A model generated the notes under the pieces. That model was not told where the DNA came from, ran no database searches, and worked only from the letters and a program-made list of their open reading frames with translations. A program made the position numbers and the translations under genes. Positions 6,336-12,423 of a DNA stretch of 33,100 nt are shown here, piece by piece. Source of the stretch: a virus; IMG/VR virus record IMGVR_UViG_3300020054_001285, positions 1-33,100 of that record. One strand, given 5' to 3'. How positions within the stretch are numbered: the first letter of the stretch is position 1; every line of letters starts with the position of its first letter.

Positions 6336-6474
6336 CTTTTACTAATTTAAATTGTTCCTTAAGTTTTTCAACAGAAAGCTGTTTAATTTGTGATAGAGCC
6401 ATCCAGGCATCCTCTTCGGTTTCTCCTTTAAATATGTAGGTATAACCTCCACCTCGAATCTTAAATTCTTTCAT
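6307..6474 (-). CDS. 55-aa hypothetical protein
   Basis: A short ORF filling most of the gap between topoisomerase gp52 and the KTSC gene. It starts MKEFKIRGGGYTYIFKGE and ends KLDD. The beginning looks like a small beta-sheet unit (FKIRGGGYTYIF) followed by a helix with EEDAWMALSQIKQLS, as in small phage proteins that modify or bind other proteins; no family is certain. Support comes from the 12-mer TATAAAAATAAA 6 nt before its ATG and its tight fit between genes. It ends inside the longest version of the KTSC ORF. Confidence 0.6.
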   Translation of the reverse strand: MKEFKIRGGGYTYIFKGETEEDAWMALSQIKQLSVEKLKEQFKLVKDDIRTKLDD

Positions 6475-6480
6475 AGGTAA

Positions 6481-6492
6481 TTTATTTTTATA
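6481..6492 (-). promoter_or_regulatory. TATAAAAATAAA start-site block
   Basis: Minus-strand 12-mer ending 6 nt before the ATG of the 55-aa gene. It is preceded by CTGCAA and a perfect dyad at 6498-6515. The same order (dyad, CTnCAA, 12-mer) is found before the topoisomerase large-subunit gene. Confidence 0.45.
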
Positions 6493-6497
6493 TTGCA

Positions 6498-6515
6498 GAA
6501 ACCTTTATAGGTTTC
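6498..6515. promoter_or_regulatory. Dyad GAAACC-N6-GGTTTC
   Basis: Perfect 6-bp inverted repeat with a 6-nt centre, starting within the stop codon of the gp52 gene. It has no T tract after it on the minus strand, so it is not a standard terminator. A related dyad lies in the same position before the topoisomerase large subunit, and a weaker one before gp44. Confidence 0.4.
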
Positions 6516-7857
6516 ATAATGATTTCTTAAGTTCGGTTAAATCTTTAAGATACATATCCTTAGGATCAGTACCTTCAATTACTTTAATCTCTGTTTCTTT
6601 TTCTGCCTTCTGTTTTAATAATTCTTCAAACCTTTCTTTGGTTAATGAATAGATAGGCATATTAAGAAGATAATTAAATGTACCATCAACTTGATCATAT
6701 TTGTTCTTTTCAAGATATTCTACAATCTTTTGTTTAGGTACATTATTTATCTTAAGCTTACCATCAATAATATCCTTAATGAATCTTGCCTTATTTGAAA
6801 TGATAAGTAGTTCACGATTGAGCTTATCTAAAAGATAGGCTTTTCTCTTATCATAGTAACCTAAACGAATACATACAAAGTGTTTTACAATATCTTCAAC
6901 CTTATTAAAGATTTTAAGATTACCGTTCTCGTCTATTGTTGTTAAGTTTTCGGTTTCTTGAGAATGTATTTTTAGTAAACCATCAAGCCTTCCTTTAGAA
7001 ATGTACTCCTTAAGTACGGCTCGTTGGAATTTGAGAATGTATTCAATTTTATCAGAAGAGTTATCTTCATAATCAGTAATGATTCTTTTCTCTACCAGAT
7101 TATTTAAATGTGCTTCATATTTCTCATATGTAAAGCTTGGCGGTATTTCAGTAATCTTTACTGTTGTTGTATTTACTACTTCATATGATCCACTAATCTT
7201 CCAAGTCTTAGGATTATTAGGATCTCTTTCAAACTTACCAGTAAATTCACTAATCCAAGGTGCGAGAGTTTTCATTCTCTTTTCGGTAAGAACTGCAATA
7301 CATGCATCTACAACATCTTTAGGGTTTCGGTTAAGAATGTTTGTAGCAAAACCTACAGCAATACCAGAAGATCCATTTAAGATAACGGTTGGTACAATAG
7401 GTAGGAAGAACTCAGGTTCAATTTTTTCGCCTTCTTCAATTTTATTTTCAAGGAGTTCAAAATCTTGATAAACTAATCTGAAGTTAGGATGTAATTTTGC
7501 ACTGATGTAACGAGGTGCACCGGCAGAAGGGCTACGCAAAGATCCAAACTGACCAACGCCTTCAAGGAGTGGCATTGAATTTTTAAATCTCTGTCCCATA
7601 CCAATCATAGCAGATTCTAATGAAGTGTTACCGTGATGATAATATGCCTCGGCCGCTACTCGACCAGCAAGTTGGAAAAGCTTCATAGGTTTTTCATTGC
7701 CTCCTTTCCAAATTTTATTTGCTACATGAACAACCTTTCTTTGTGTTGGTTTAAGACCATCAATACAACTTGGAATAGCGCGATTTTCTACTACATACTT
7801 TGCATATTCCAAATACTCTTTATCAAAGAATGATGTTACTGTTCTTTTCGTATTCAT
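6514..7857 (-). CDS. 52: Type II DNA topoisomerase medium subunit (gp52/GyrA-type)
   Basis: A 447-aa cleavage-religation subunit, close to the 442 aa of T4 gp52. The catalytic Tyr is Y117 in SAGAPRYISAKL, one residue from T4's position. Upstream, DGLKPTQRKVVH (about 33-44) and YYHHGNTSLESAMIGMGQRF (72-91) are the winged-helix signature; LNGSSGIAVGFATNI (about 160-174) is also typical. The GyrA C-terminal beta-pinwheel is absent, as in T4. It pairs with the ATPase subunit encoded immediately upstream (the large-subunit stop abuts this ATG) and relaxes DNA, helping origin use and fork movement. Confidence 0.92.
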   Translation of the reverse strand: MNTKRTVTSFFDKEYLEYAKYVVENRAIPSCIDGLKPTQRKVVHVANKIWKGGNEKPMKLFQLAGRVAAEAYYHHGNTSLESAMIGMGQRFKNSMPLLEGVGQFGSLRSPSAGAPRYISAKLHPNFRLVYQDFELLENKIEEGEKIEPEFFLPIVPTVILNGSSGIAVGFATNILNRNPKDVVDACIAVLTEKRMKTLAPWISEFTGKFERDPNNPKTWKISGSYEVVNTTTVKITEIPPSFTYEKYEAHLNNLVEKRIITDYEDNSSDKIEYILKFQRAVLKEYISKGRLDGLLKIHSQETENLTTIDENGNLKIFNKVEDIVKHFVCIRLGYYDKRKAYLLDKLNRELLIISNKARFIKDIIDGKLKINNVPKQKIVEYLEKNKYDQVDGTFNYLLNMPIYSLTKERFEELLKQKAEKETEIKVIEGTDPKDMYLKDLTELKKSL

Positions 7858-9734
7858 TAAAATAATGATTTGTTATTCGATTTAATTTCTACAGACTCTC
7901 CCAAAATCTTTTTCTTCCGTGGGCTAGAGTCACCTGAGAACCAGATTTTTAATGTGGAGTTAAAACCATTATCTCTGGTAAGAATGTATGACTGGGGACT
8001 TCTAATGATCTCTCGATATTCATCATCCTCCAACGCAGCCAAACCTTTCTTATATTCAATGTTCCACGAATTTAGGCTTCTCTGTTTATTTTCCCATTCT
8101 TTATATTCTTCATCAGAATAAAAACTTAATGTTTGTTTTCCTTTCTTTGCAACCATAAGAGGCGTTTCTACCTTTAAGATGCGGCCTTCTTCAAATAGTT
8201 CAGGCCAATACTTACCAAAGAAGTTTATAAGAAGAGCAGAAATTGAATTACCGTCAACATCAGCATCAGTATAAAATAGGATCTTACCATATCTTAAGTC
8301 CTTTGGTTCATGACCAATCTTGAGTCCTATTGCAGCCATGAGAGATTGTACTTCTTTATTTTGTACAACCTTAGTATCAGGAATTTCACTTACATTAATG
8401 AATTTACCTCTAAGTGGAAATGCACCCTGTGTTTGCGGGTCACGGTAACGACGAAATGCAGATGATGCAGAATCACCTTCAAAAATTGCAAGGGTGCATT
8501 TTTCTCTATTAGTTCTTGACTTAGCATCAATAAGTTTAAGTACTTTTGATTTATCAAGATTCTTATTTAACTTACGGAGCTTAGCTCTTTCTTCGGCTGC
8601 CTTTTTTCTCTCAATCCAATCTAAGACCGATTGAATGATTTCAGATCCTAGTACCTTCTTAAGAGTTCTTTCGCTTAACTCATGTATACTACCGAAGTCT
8701 TTAGGTTCAGTAATGAGTTTTTCCTTTGTTTGAGAAGAGAACGCAGGATTAATGATTGTACAATTAATAAAGAGGTATAAGTGATTCTTAAGTTCCGAAG
8801 GTTTAACATCAACTCTATGCTTTCTCTTTATCTTATCCCTTAAGTAATTTGTAATTTGCCACGTAATGTTATTTACATGAGTGCCGCCGTCCTTTGTTTC
8901 AACCGAGTTAACAAACGAAATTGCTTTAAACCCAGATTCACTATGACCAATTCCTATTTGCCAATGTTCAGATTCTTCATAGAAAACTGGTGTTGTATAA
9001 AGTTCGGAATATTCTTTAAATGATTTAAAGGAGATAGGTTCATTATTTAACCAAATCTTTAATTTAGGATTGCATGCAGCAATATCATAAAGCCTCTTCT
9101 CCATCATTTGTAAAGATGGCTTATCAATTTTTTTCATACCAAACCTTCCAAAATCTGGGACATATGAAATTTCAGTAAATCCTCTTTTTGCAGATACAAC
9201 TTTAGGTTTAGTTTTCTTTGCCATGTTATTAGAGAAGGTTTGTGTAAACCTTTTCTTTCCATCGCATGTATCAATGTTAAATTCTTTACTAAATATGTTG
9301 GTAAGTGTACTACCTACGCCGTTTGTACCTACAACAGTTCTCTGTTCGGTATCATCAAAGTTACTTCCCGTTTTAAGGTTACTAAAGATCATTTCAGGAA
9401 CCCACTCATTATACTCCTTATGAATCTTAACAGGAATACCACCATTATCCCAAATTGATATTTTATTAGAATCTAGGTCAACAGTTATTTTAATCTGATT
9501 AAGTTTAGGATTTCTTTTATGTTCATCTACAGAATTAGAAACGATCTCATCAAAGAGTTTTAAGAAGCCTGGATTATAGGTAACCTCCTTAGGAACCAAT
9601 TTCCAACTTCTACGATCTAAGAGATAAACTTCCTCAGTATGAGGCTTAACAGAACCGATGTACATTCCTGGTCTTAGAAGTACATGTTCCGTGTCGGTAA
9701 GTTTTTGATATCTCTTCTCTATGTTTACTGCCAT
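7857..9734 (-). CDS. 39: Type II DNA topoisomerase large subunit (gp39+gp60 equivalent, GyrB-type)
   Basis: A 625-aa ATPase/TOPRIM subunit. The GHKL ATPase motifs are EIVSNSVDEH (about 64-73), DNGGIPV and GTNGVGSTLTNIFS (about 139-152). The TOPRIM part has AIFEGDSASSAFRRYRD with its Glu and YTDADVDGNSI with the DxDxD metal site. In T4 these parts are split between genes 39 and 60, and gene 60 carries a 50-nt translational bypass; here they form one unbroken frame. It works with the gp52-like subunit. The start is preceded by the dyad and TATAAAAATAAA block, with GAGT between that and the ATG. Confidence 0.92.
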   Translation of the reverse strand: MAVNIEKRYQKLTDTEHVLLRPGMYIGSVKPHTEEVYLLDRRSWKLVPKEVTYNPGFLKLFDEIVSNSVDEHKRNPKLNQIKITVDLDSNKISIWDNGGIPVKIHKEYNEWVPEMIFSNLKTGSNFDDTEQRTVVGTNGVGSTLTNIFSKEFNIDTCDGKKRFTQTFSNNMAKKTKPKVVSAKRGFTEISYVPDFGRFGMKKIDKPSLQMMEKRLYDIAACNPKLKIWLNNEPISFKSFKEYSELYTTPVFYEESEHWQIGIGHSESGFKAISFVNSVETKDGGTHVNNITWQITNYLRDKIKRKHRVDVKPSELKNHLYLFINCTIINPAFSSQTKEKLITEPKDFGSIHELSERTLKKVLGSEIIQSVLDWIERKKAAEERAKLRKLNKNLDKSKVLKLIDAKSRTNREKCTLAIFEGDSASSAFRRYRDPQTQGAFPLRGKFINVSEIPDTKVVQNKEVQSLMAAIGLKIGHEPKDLRYGKILFYTDADVDGNSISALLINFFGKYWPELFEEGRILKVETPLMVAKKGKQTLSFYSDEEYKEWENKQRSLNSWNIEYKKGLAALEDDEYREIIRSPQSYILTRDNGFNSTLKIWFSGDSSPRKKKILGESVEIKSNNKSLF

Positions 9735-9738
9735 ACTC

Positions 9739-9750
9739 TTTATTTTTATA
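9739..9750 (-). promoter_or_regulatory. TATAAAAATAAA start-site block
   Basis: Minus-strand 12-mer ending 4 nt before the topoisomerase large-subunit ATG, preceded by CTACAA and the dyad at 9757-9771. It could be a promoter with a nearly leaderless transcript or, more likely, a translation-control element. Confidence 0.45.
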
Positions 9751-9756
9751 TTGTAG

Positions 9757-9771
9757 AAACCTAAAAGGTTT
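9757..9771. promoter_or_regulatory. Dyad AAACC-N5-GGTTT
   Basis: Perfect 5-bp inverted repeat overlapping the stop codon of the 72-aa gene. Position and sequence parallel the dyad at 6498-6515: each begins at the stop codon of the upstream gene and lies about 5 nt before a TATAAAAATAAA block. Confidence 0.4.
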
Positions 9772-9988
9772 ACTTGTCATTAAACTCATACCTAAGTTTA
9801 AGACTAAGATAATTTACATATGAATGATAAAGATCAGGATGTTTCTTAGAGATGTGCTTCCACTTATTTGCAAAGTTTGCCGTTAGGTTTTTTAACCCAT
9901 CATAATGAATACATTTATTTTTCTCGCTAGAGATAACCCTTTTTACCCAGTAAAAATCATCTTTAATTTCTTTAAGTAATTTTTCCAT
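9770..9988 (-). CDS. 72-aa hypothetical protein
   Basis: A small, basic, mostly helical protein starting MEKLLKEIKDDFYWVKRVI. The frame is open further upstream, but that extension is translated tRNA-Thr sequence, so the ATG at 9988, just outside the tRNA, is the sensible start. No family recognised. It follows tRNA-Thr by 14 nt and ends 35 nt before the topoisomerase large-subunit start. Composition (many Lys, Tyr, Asn) is like that of its neighbours, so it is probably a real phage gene. Confidence 0.6.
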   Translation of the reverse strand: MEKLLKEIKDDFYWVKRVISSEKNKCIHYDGLKNLTANFANKWKHISKKHPDLYHSYVNYLSLKLRYEFNDK

Positions 9989-10002
9989 ACTATTTAATTT
10001 AG

Positions 10003-10077
10003 AGCCTCCTGTAGGAATCGAACCCACGACCTACTGAGTACAAATCAGTTGCTCTAAGCCATCTGAGCTAAGGAGGC
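10003..10077 (-). tRNA. tRNA-Thr(UGU)
   Basis: Complete cloverleaf on the minus strand. The acceptor stem GCCTCCT/AGGAGGC is perfect, the D arm holds GCTCAGATGGCTTAGAGC, the anticodon stem ACTGA/TCAGT closes a 7-nt loop with anticodon TGT, and the T arm is GTGGG-TTCGATT-CCTAC with one G-T pair. The discriminator is T and CCA is not encoded. It reads ACA (and probably ACU/ACG by wobble), codons favoured in an AT-rich genome. It lies only 5 nt after the tmRNA, so both are probably cut from one precursor. Confidence 0.93.
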
Positions 10078-10082
10078 AGTTG

Positions 10083-10487
10083 TGGAGGTGGTGGGATTCG
10101 AACCCACGTCCAATAAGTTTCCATATCAGGCGTTCTTACAGCTTATCCAGTTATTTGACTCTGGCAAACTTTTTGCCTTAAAGTTTTTGGACTGACATTT
10201 TTAGCTTTGGTCAGCGAACCTACCACTAGAGCCGATCTTAATGGGTATTGGATTTCTCCTCAAGGTTTCTCGTGGTTTCGATAGCGGTACTACAAACCTT
10301 TTTTCCCGCAATTGCTTCCTTTAACACCTTATCTATCTACAAGCATACTTAATAGTATGGTGTGCGTTAGTACCTAACTCTTAGGCTGCCATCGCAAGTT
10401 CAGTGTTGCCACTTACTTGTTTGATGTAGGTCATCACCCGTGCTGTACCTAATACTTCTAACAAATTGTCAAAAGCCGGTCACCCCC
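10083..10487 (-). ncRNA. ssrA: tmRNA (SsrA) with tag GNTELAMAA
   Basis: A one-piece tmRNA of about 405 nt. The 5' end GGGGGTG (10481-10487) pairs with CACCTCC (10084-10090), and the third pair is G-U, the alanyl-tRNA synthetase identity element. The T arm GTGGG-TTCGAAT-CCCAC follows the tRNA rule exactly. The discriminator is A, and CCA is not encoded (CAA follows). The tag frame at 10381-10410 reads GGC AAC ACT GAA CTT GCG ATG GCA GCC TAA, giving GNTELAMAA, with AAGTAAGT directly before the resume codon. tmRNA rescues stalled ribosomes and marks the unfinished protein for proteolysis. The usual ending is ALAA; here it is AMAA. Phage-borne tmRNAs are known but rare. Confidence 0.93.
10381..10410 (-). 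other. tmRNA tag reading frame
   Basis: Ten codons within the tmRNA, GGC (resume codon) to TAA, encode GNTELAMAA. The AAGTAAGT just upstream of GGC resembles the AGU-containing determinant that sets the resume codon in bacterial tmRNAs. The last two Ala residues needed for ClpXP recognition are kept, while the third-last residue is Met instead of Leu. Confidence 0.85.
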
Positions 10488-10509
10488 ATATTTTCAAAGA
10501 ACTGTTTGA

Positions 10510-10517
10510 TATTTATA
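10510..10517 (-). promoter_or_regulatory. TATAAATA element upstream of the tmRNA
   Basis: TATAAATA on the minus strand, identical to the T4 late promoter box, lies 22 nt before the mature tmRNA 5' end. A start about 12 nt downstream would leave a short leader for RNase P to remove. It sits at the 3' end of the 100-aa gene, so read-through from the small-ORF operon is also possible. Confidence 0.35.
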
Positions 10518-10521
10518 TTGC

Positions 10522-10824
10522 TTATGACTCCTTTAGTTTTTGTTGCCAATAAGCCATTTCTCTTTCTCTTTTAGCTTTACGCAGTTCCCACTCCCATTTT
10601 TCATAGAGTGTATATGAATACTTCCAACCACAGTCTTCATCATAATCGTCATCTTCGACTACCACGATTGAAGGTCCCATGATTTCCTGGAGTACTCCAA
10701 GATCTACCGGTCTCCAATAACCAAATCGGAAATAGTTATGATTACCATCTCCCATAATACGGCCAACTTCAAATTGGCCAAATGCTTTTTCAACTTCTTT
10801 AAGTTTTGAGATATCTATTTTCAT
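10522..10824 (-). CDS. 100-aa hypothetical protein
   Basis: An unrecognised protein with a mixed N-terminal part (FEVGRIMGDGNHNYFRFGYWRP), an acidic loop (VVVEDDDYDEDCGW) and a highly charged helical C terminus (YEKWEWELRKAKREREMAYW). It overlaps the 75-aa gene by 4 nt (ATGA type), so the two are coupled. It is the last protein gene before the tmRNA. The aromatic, charged tail could mediate RNA or protein binding; this is only a composition-based guess. Confidence 0.55.
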   Translation of the reverse strand: MKIDISKLKEVEKAFGQFEVGRIMGDGNHNYFRFGYWRPVDLGVLQEIMGPSIVVVEDDDYDEDCGWKYSYTLYEKWEWELRKAKREREMAYWQQKLKES

Positions 10825-11048
10825 CGTTCTAAAATTACAAGTTCTCCAAAGTGGCGGTCAAAAACCTGAATGAGATTTTCATAATCACCGCTCATCATTT
10901 CAGTGGTAAGTTCTCCGCGTTGTTGTGGTTCATAATCCAATTGCTTTGCCAAATTCTGGGCAAGGCTAATCAGAGCAAATGCATTTCCATCAGGACCAGT
11001 AAGATCCACGATAATTGGTCCACTATGTTGTTTCTTTTCTCGTATCAT
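10821..11048 (-). CDS. Conserved-looking phage protein with VDLTGPDGNAF motif
   Basis: A 75-aa protein with a compact pattern: IIVDLTGPDGNAFALISLAQNLAKQL, then MMSGDYENLIQVFDRHFG, then VILE. I recall similar small proteins, with the same TGPDGNAF and SGDYENLI blocks, as uncharacterised genes in T4-like phages; no activity is known to me. The start at 11048 lies 2 nt after the 64-aa gene stop. Part of the four-gene run 11460-10522. Confidence 0.6.
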   Translation of the reverse strand: MIREKKQHSGPIIVDLTGPDGNAFALISLAQNLAKQLDYEPQQRGELTTEMMSGDYENLIQVFDRHFGELVILER

Positions 11049-11050
11049 AA

Positions 11051-11245
11051 TTACATTGACATATAAGTTTCAGACTGAGTCCATCTTTGGTACCACTCAT
11101 CATGAGCTTCGGTAACCTCAGACTTTTGAATTCCTTTATGGTAAACATGGTTACCAAAGATAGCTCCTAGATTAACAGTGTTCTTGGTTTCGCGAGTAAT
11201 GCGGTAGAATCCACCATCATACTTTACTATAGTTCCTTTTTCCAT
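11051..11245 (-). CDS. 64-aa hypothetical protein
   Basis: A short protein starting MEKGTIVKYDGGFYRITRET, which looks like a small beta-barrel such as an SH3-like or KOW-like fold, followed by a charged end with WYQRWTQSE. No family can be named. Its ATG is 2 nt after the stop of the 70-aa gene, and the next gene begins 2 nt after its own stop, so all are probably in one message from the promoter at 11484-11514. Confidence 0.55.
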   Translation of the reverse strand: MEKGTIVKYDGGFYRITRETKNTVNLGAIFGNHVYHKGIQKSEVTEAHDEWYQRWTQSETYMSM

Positions 11246-11247
11246 GA

Positions 11248-11460
11248 TTAGATGTAGTTAAGGTGAGAGTTAAATTCCTTTTCTTCCTGTGCCCATTGGC
11301 GAAGGATAGAGTTAACTTGGGTTGAGATCCATCCCATATCCCATGGAGTAAGTTCTCCATAGCGAGCGATTTGACGATGGGTAAAGTATTCCACGCGGTC
11401 AGTATTACCTTGTGCCATGTGGAAGGCAATTTTAGGAAGGTATCCGTTTTCGTATTTCAT
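11248..11460 (-). CDS. 70-aa hypothetical protein, first gene of small-ORF operon
   Basis: Starts MKYENGYLPKIAFHMAQGNT and contains RVEYFTHRQIARYGELTPWDMGWI, which could be a small helix-turn-helix-like unit, but not clearly. This frame was chosen over the overlapping one at 11217-11429 because it starts next to a promoter and packs 2 nt from the next gene. It is led by a Bacteroidetes-type promoter with a flanking dyad. Function unknown. Confidence 0.55.
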   Translation of the reverse strand: MKYENGYLPKIAFHMAQGNTDRVEYFTHRQIARYGELTPWDMGWISTQVNSILRQWAQEEKEFNSHLNYI

Positions 11461-11469
11461 ATTCCGTTT

Positions 11470-11501
11470 AAATTTGTATATTATAAATATAATACAAATT
11501 T
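11470..11501. repeat. Inverted repeat flanking a -7 box
   Basis: AAATTTGTAT (11470-11479) and ATACAAATTT (11492-11501) form a perfect 10-bp inverted repeat with a 12-nt centre. The centre holds the candidate -7 box, so a dimeric protein bound here would cover the promoter. It could also form a hairpin in RNA, but no T tract supports a terminator. Confidence 0.45.
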
Positions 11502-11514
11502 TTGGGAATTGAAA
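11484..11514 (-). promoter_or_regulatory. Candidate Bacteroidetes-type promoter
   Basis: On the minus strand TTTC (11511-11514), 19 nt, then TATATTTA (11484-11491), nearly the same as the element at 2674-2704 (TTTC-N19-TATATTTG). It would start transcription near 11477, about 17 nt before the 70-aa gene, and could carry on through the small ORFs to the tmRNA and tRNA. Confidence 0.45.
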
Positions 11515-11554
11515 ACTTTTCCTAGACTTTTTTCAAAAAGTTATTAACAATTTT

Positions 11555-12349
11555 TTAGAATGGCATTTCAGGCTCAGCTTTCATCTTTTCCATAAGCTTA
11601 CGAGCGATGATTTTGGTTTCCTTTGAGAATTCTCCTTTATCAATCATCCATTGAATATATCGAGAATCTGCTTCGTATACTTCACGGAAAGGTTTTCCAC
11701 TCCATTTACCAAAGTTAAAGATAATTTCTTTCTTTCCATTAATTTCAGCAAACTTAAACTTACCGCTTAGGTCAACTTGTGTTTGGCGAGACTCGTTAAC
11801 TACCTTGTCAATTTCTTCAACCGTTTGTGGCATATCATAAAGTTCACGTTGAGCTTGGAAGATTTCCATTGTTGCACGAATATCATTCTCTGCACGGTGT
11901 GCGCCTTCTAAAGTCTTACCTGTGTATTTCGTATATGCCGTGCTTAAGTCTCTTCTTTCATATTTTGAGTAAATAAGGAAAGGATCAATAACAGCTCGGT
12001 TACGATGATTAAAAACAATCCCAGCCCTCATAAGTTCTTCGGTAAGCATTGGAATATCAAAGTAAAGTGCATTATATCCACCAAGGTCAGAATCTCCAAT
12101 AAAGTCTACAACATCCTTTGCTATGGCCTCAAACCTATCCTGGTCCTCTAATAGGTCTGGTGTGATCCCATGTTTATCAATTGCTTCTTGTCTCCACTCA
12201 ACATTAGTACCTGGATTTACGAGGGAGTAAAAGCTATTAATTTCATTTCCATCAAGATCGGTCTTTATCATACAAATCTCAATAATACGATCCGTTGCTG
12301 TGTTTACTCCTGTGGTTTCCAAATCAAACCATACAATACTTTTAGCCAT
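11555..12349 (-). CDS. DnaQ-like 3'-5' exonuclease (DEDDh) with ExoX-type C-terminal domain
   Basis: A 264-aa exonuclease. The ExoI motif is WFDLETTG (D9, E11), ExoII is in LGGYNALYFDIPML (Asp near 98), and ExoIII is GAHRAENDI with the His and Asp of the DEDDh type (about 149-157). The second part, FNFGKWSGKPFREVYEADSRYIQWMI (about 210-235), resembles the small domain found after the nuclease in ExoX-type proteins. It removes nucleotides from 3' ends, for proofreading or repair. T4 polymerase has its own exonuclease domain, so this may be an additional repair enzyme. No clear promoter was found in the 74 nt upstream, which hold two GTTAAC sites. Confidence 0.82.
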   Translation of the reverse strand: MAKSIVWFDLETTGVNTATDRIIEICMIKTDLDGNEINSFYSLVNPGTNVEWRQEAIDKHGITPDLLEDQDRFEAIAKDVVDFIGDSDLGGYNALYFDIPMLTEELMRAGIVFNHRNRAVIDPFLIYSKYERRDLSTAYTKYTGKTLEGAHRAENDIRATMEIFQAQRELYDMPQTVEEIDKVVNESRQTQVDLSGKFKFAEINGKKEIIFNFGKWSGKPFREVYEADSRYIQWMIDKGEFSKETKIIARKLMEKMKAEPEMPF

Positions 12350-12423
12350 AATATACTATTTTCGTTAACTCTCTGTTAATTTTATATAGTAACAGGTTAA
12401 CTTAGTTTTAAGAAAATAAAAGA

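Noticed and set aside
9989-10027. N-terminal extension of the 72-aa gene
   Set aside because: It lies largely within tRNA-Thr, so it would be translated tRNA sequence; the ATG at 9988 fits the gap.
11217-11429. Alternative frame overlapping the 70-aa gene
   Set aside because: It overlaps two better-packed genes, reads as low-complexity Leu/Thr repeats, and has no promoter or spacing support.
12350-12423. Promoter or terminator upstream of the DnaQ-like gene
   Set aside because: Two GTTAAC sites and AT-rich sequence are present, but the boxes do not fit either promoter class and there is no hairpin with a T tract.
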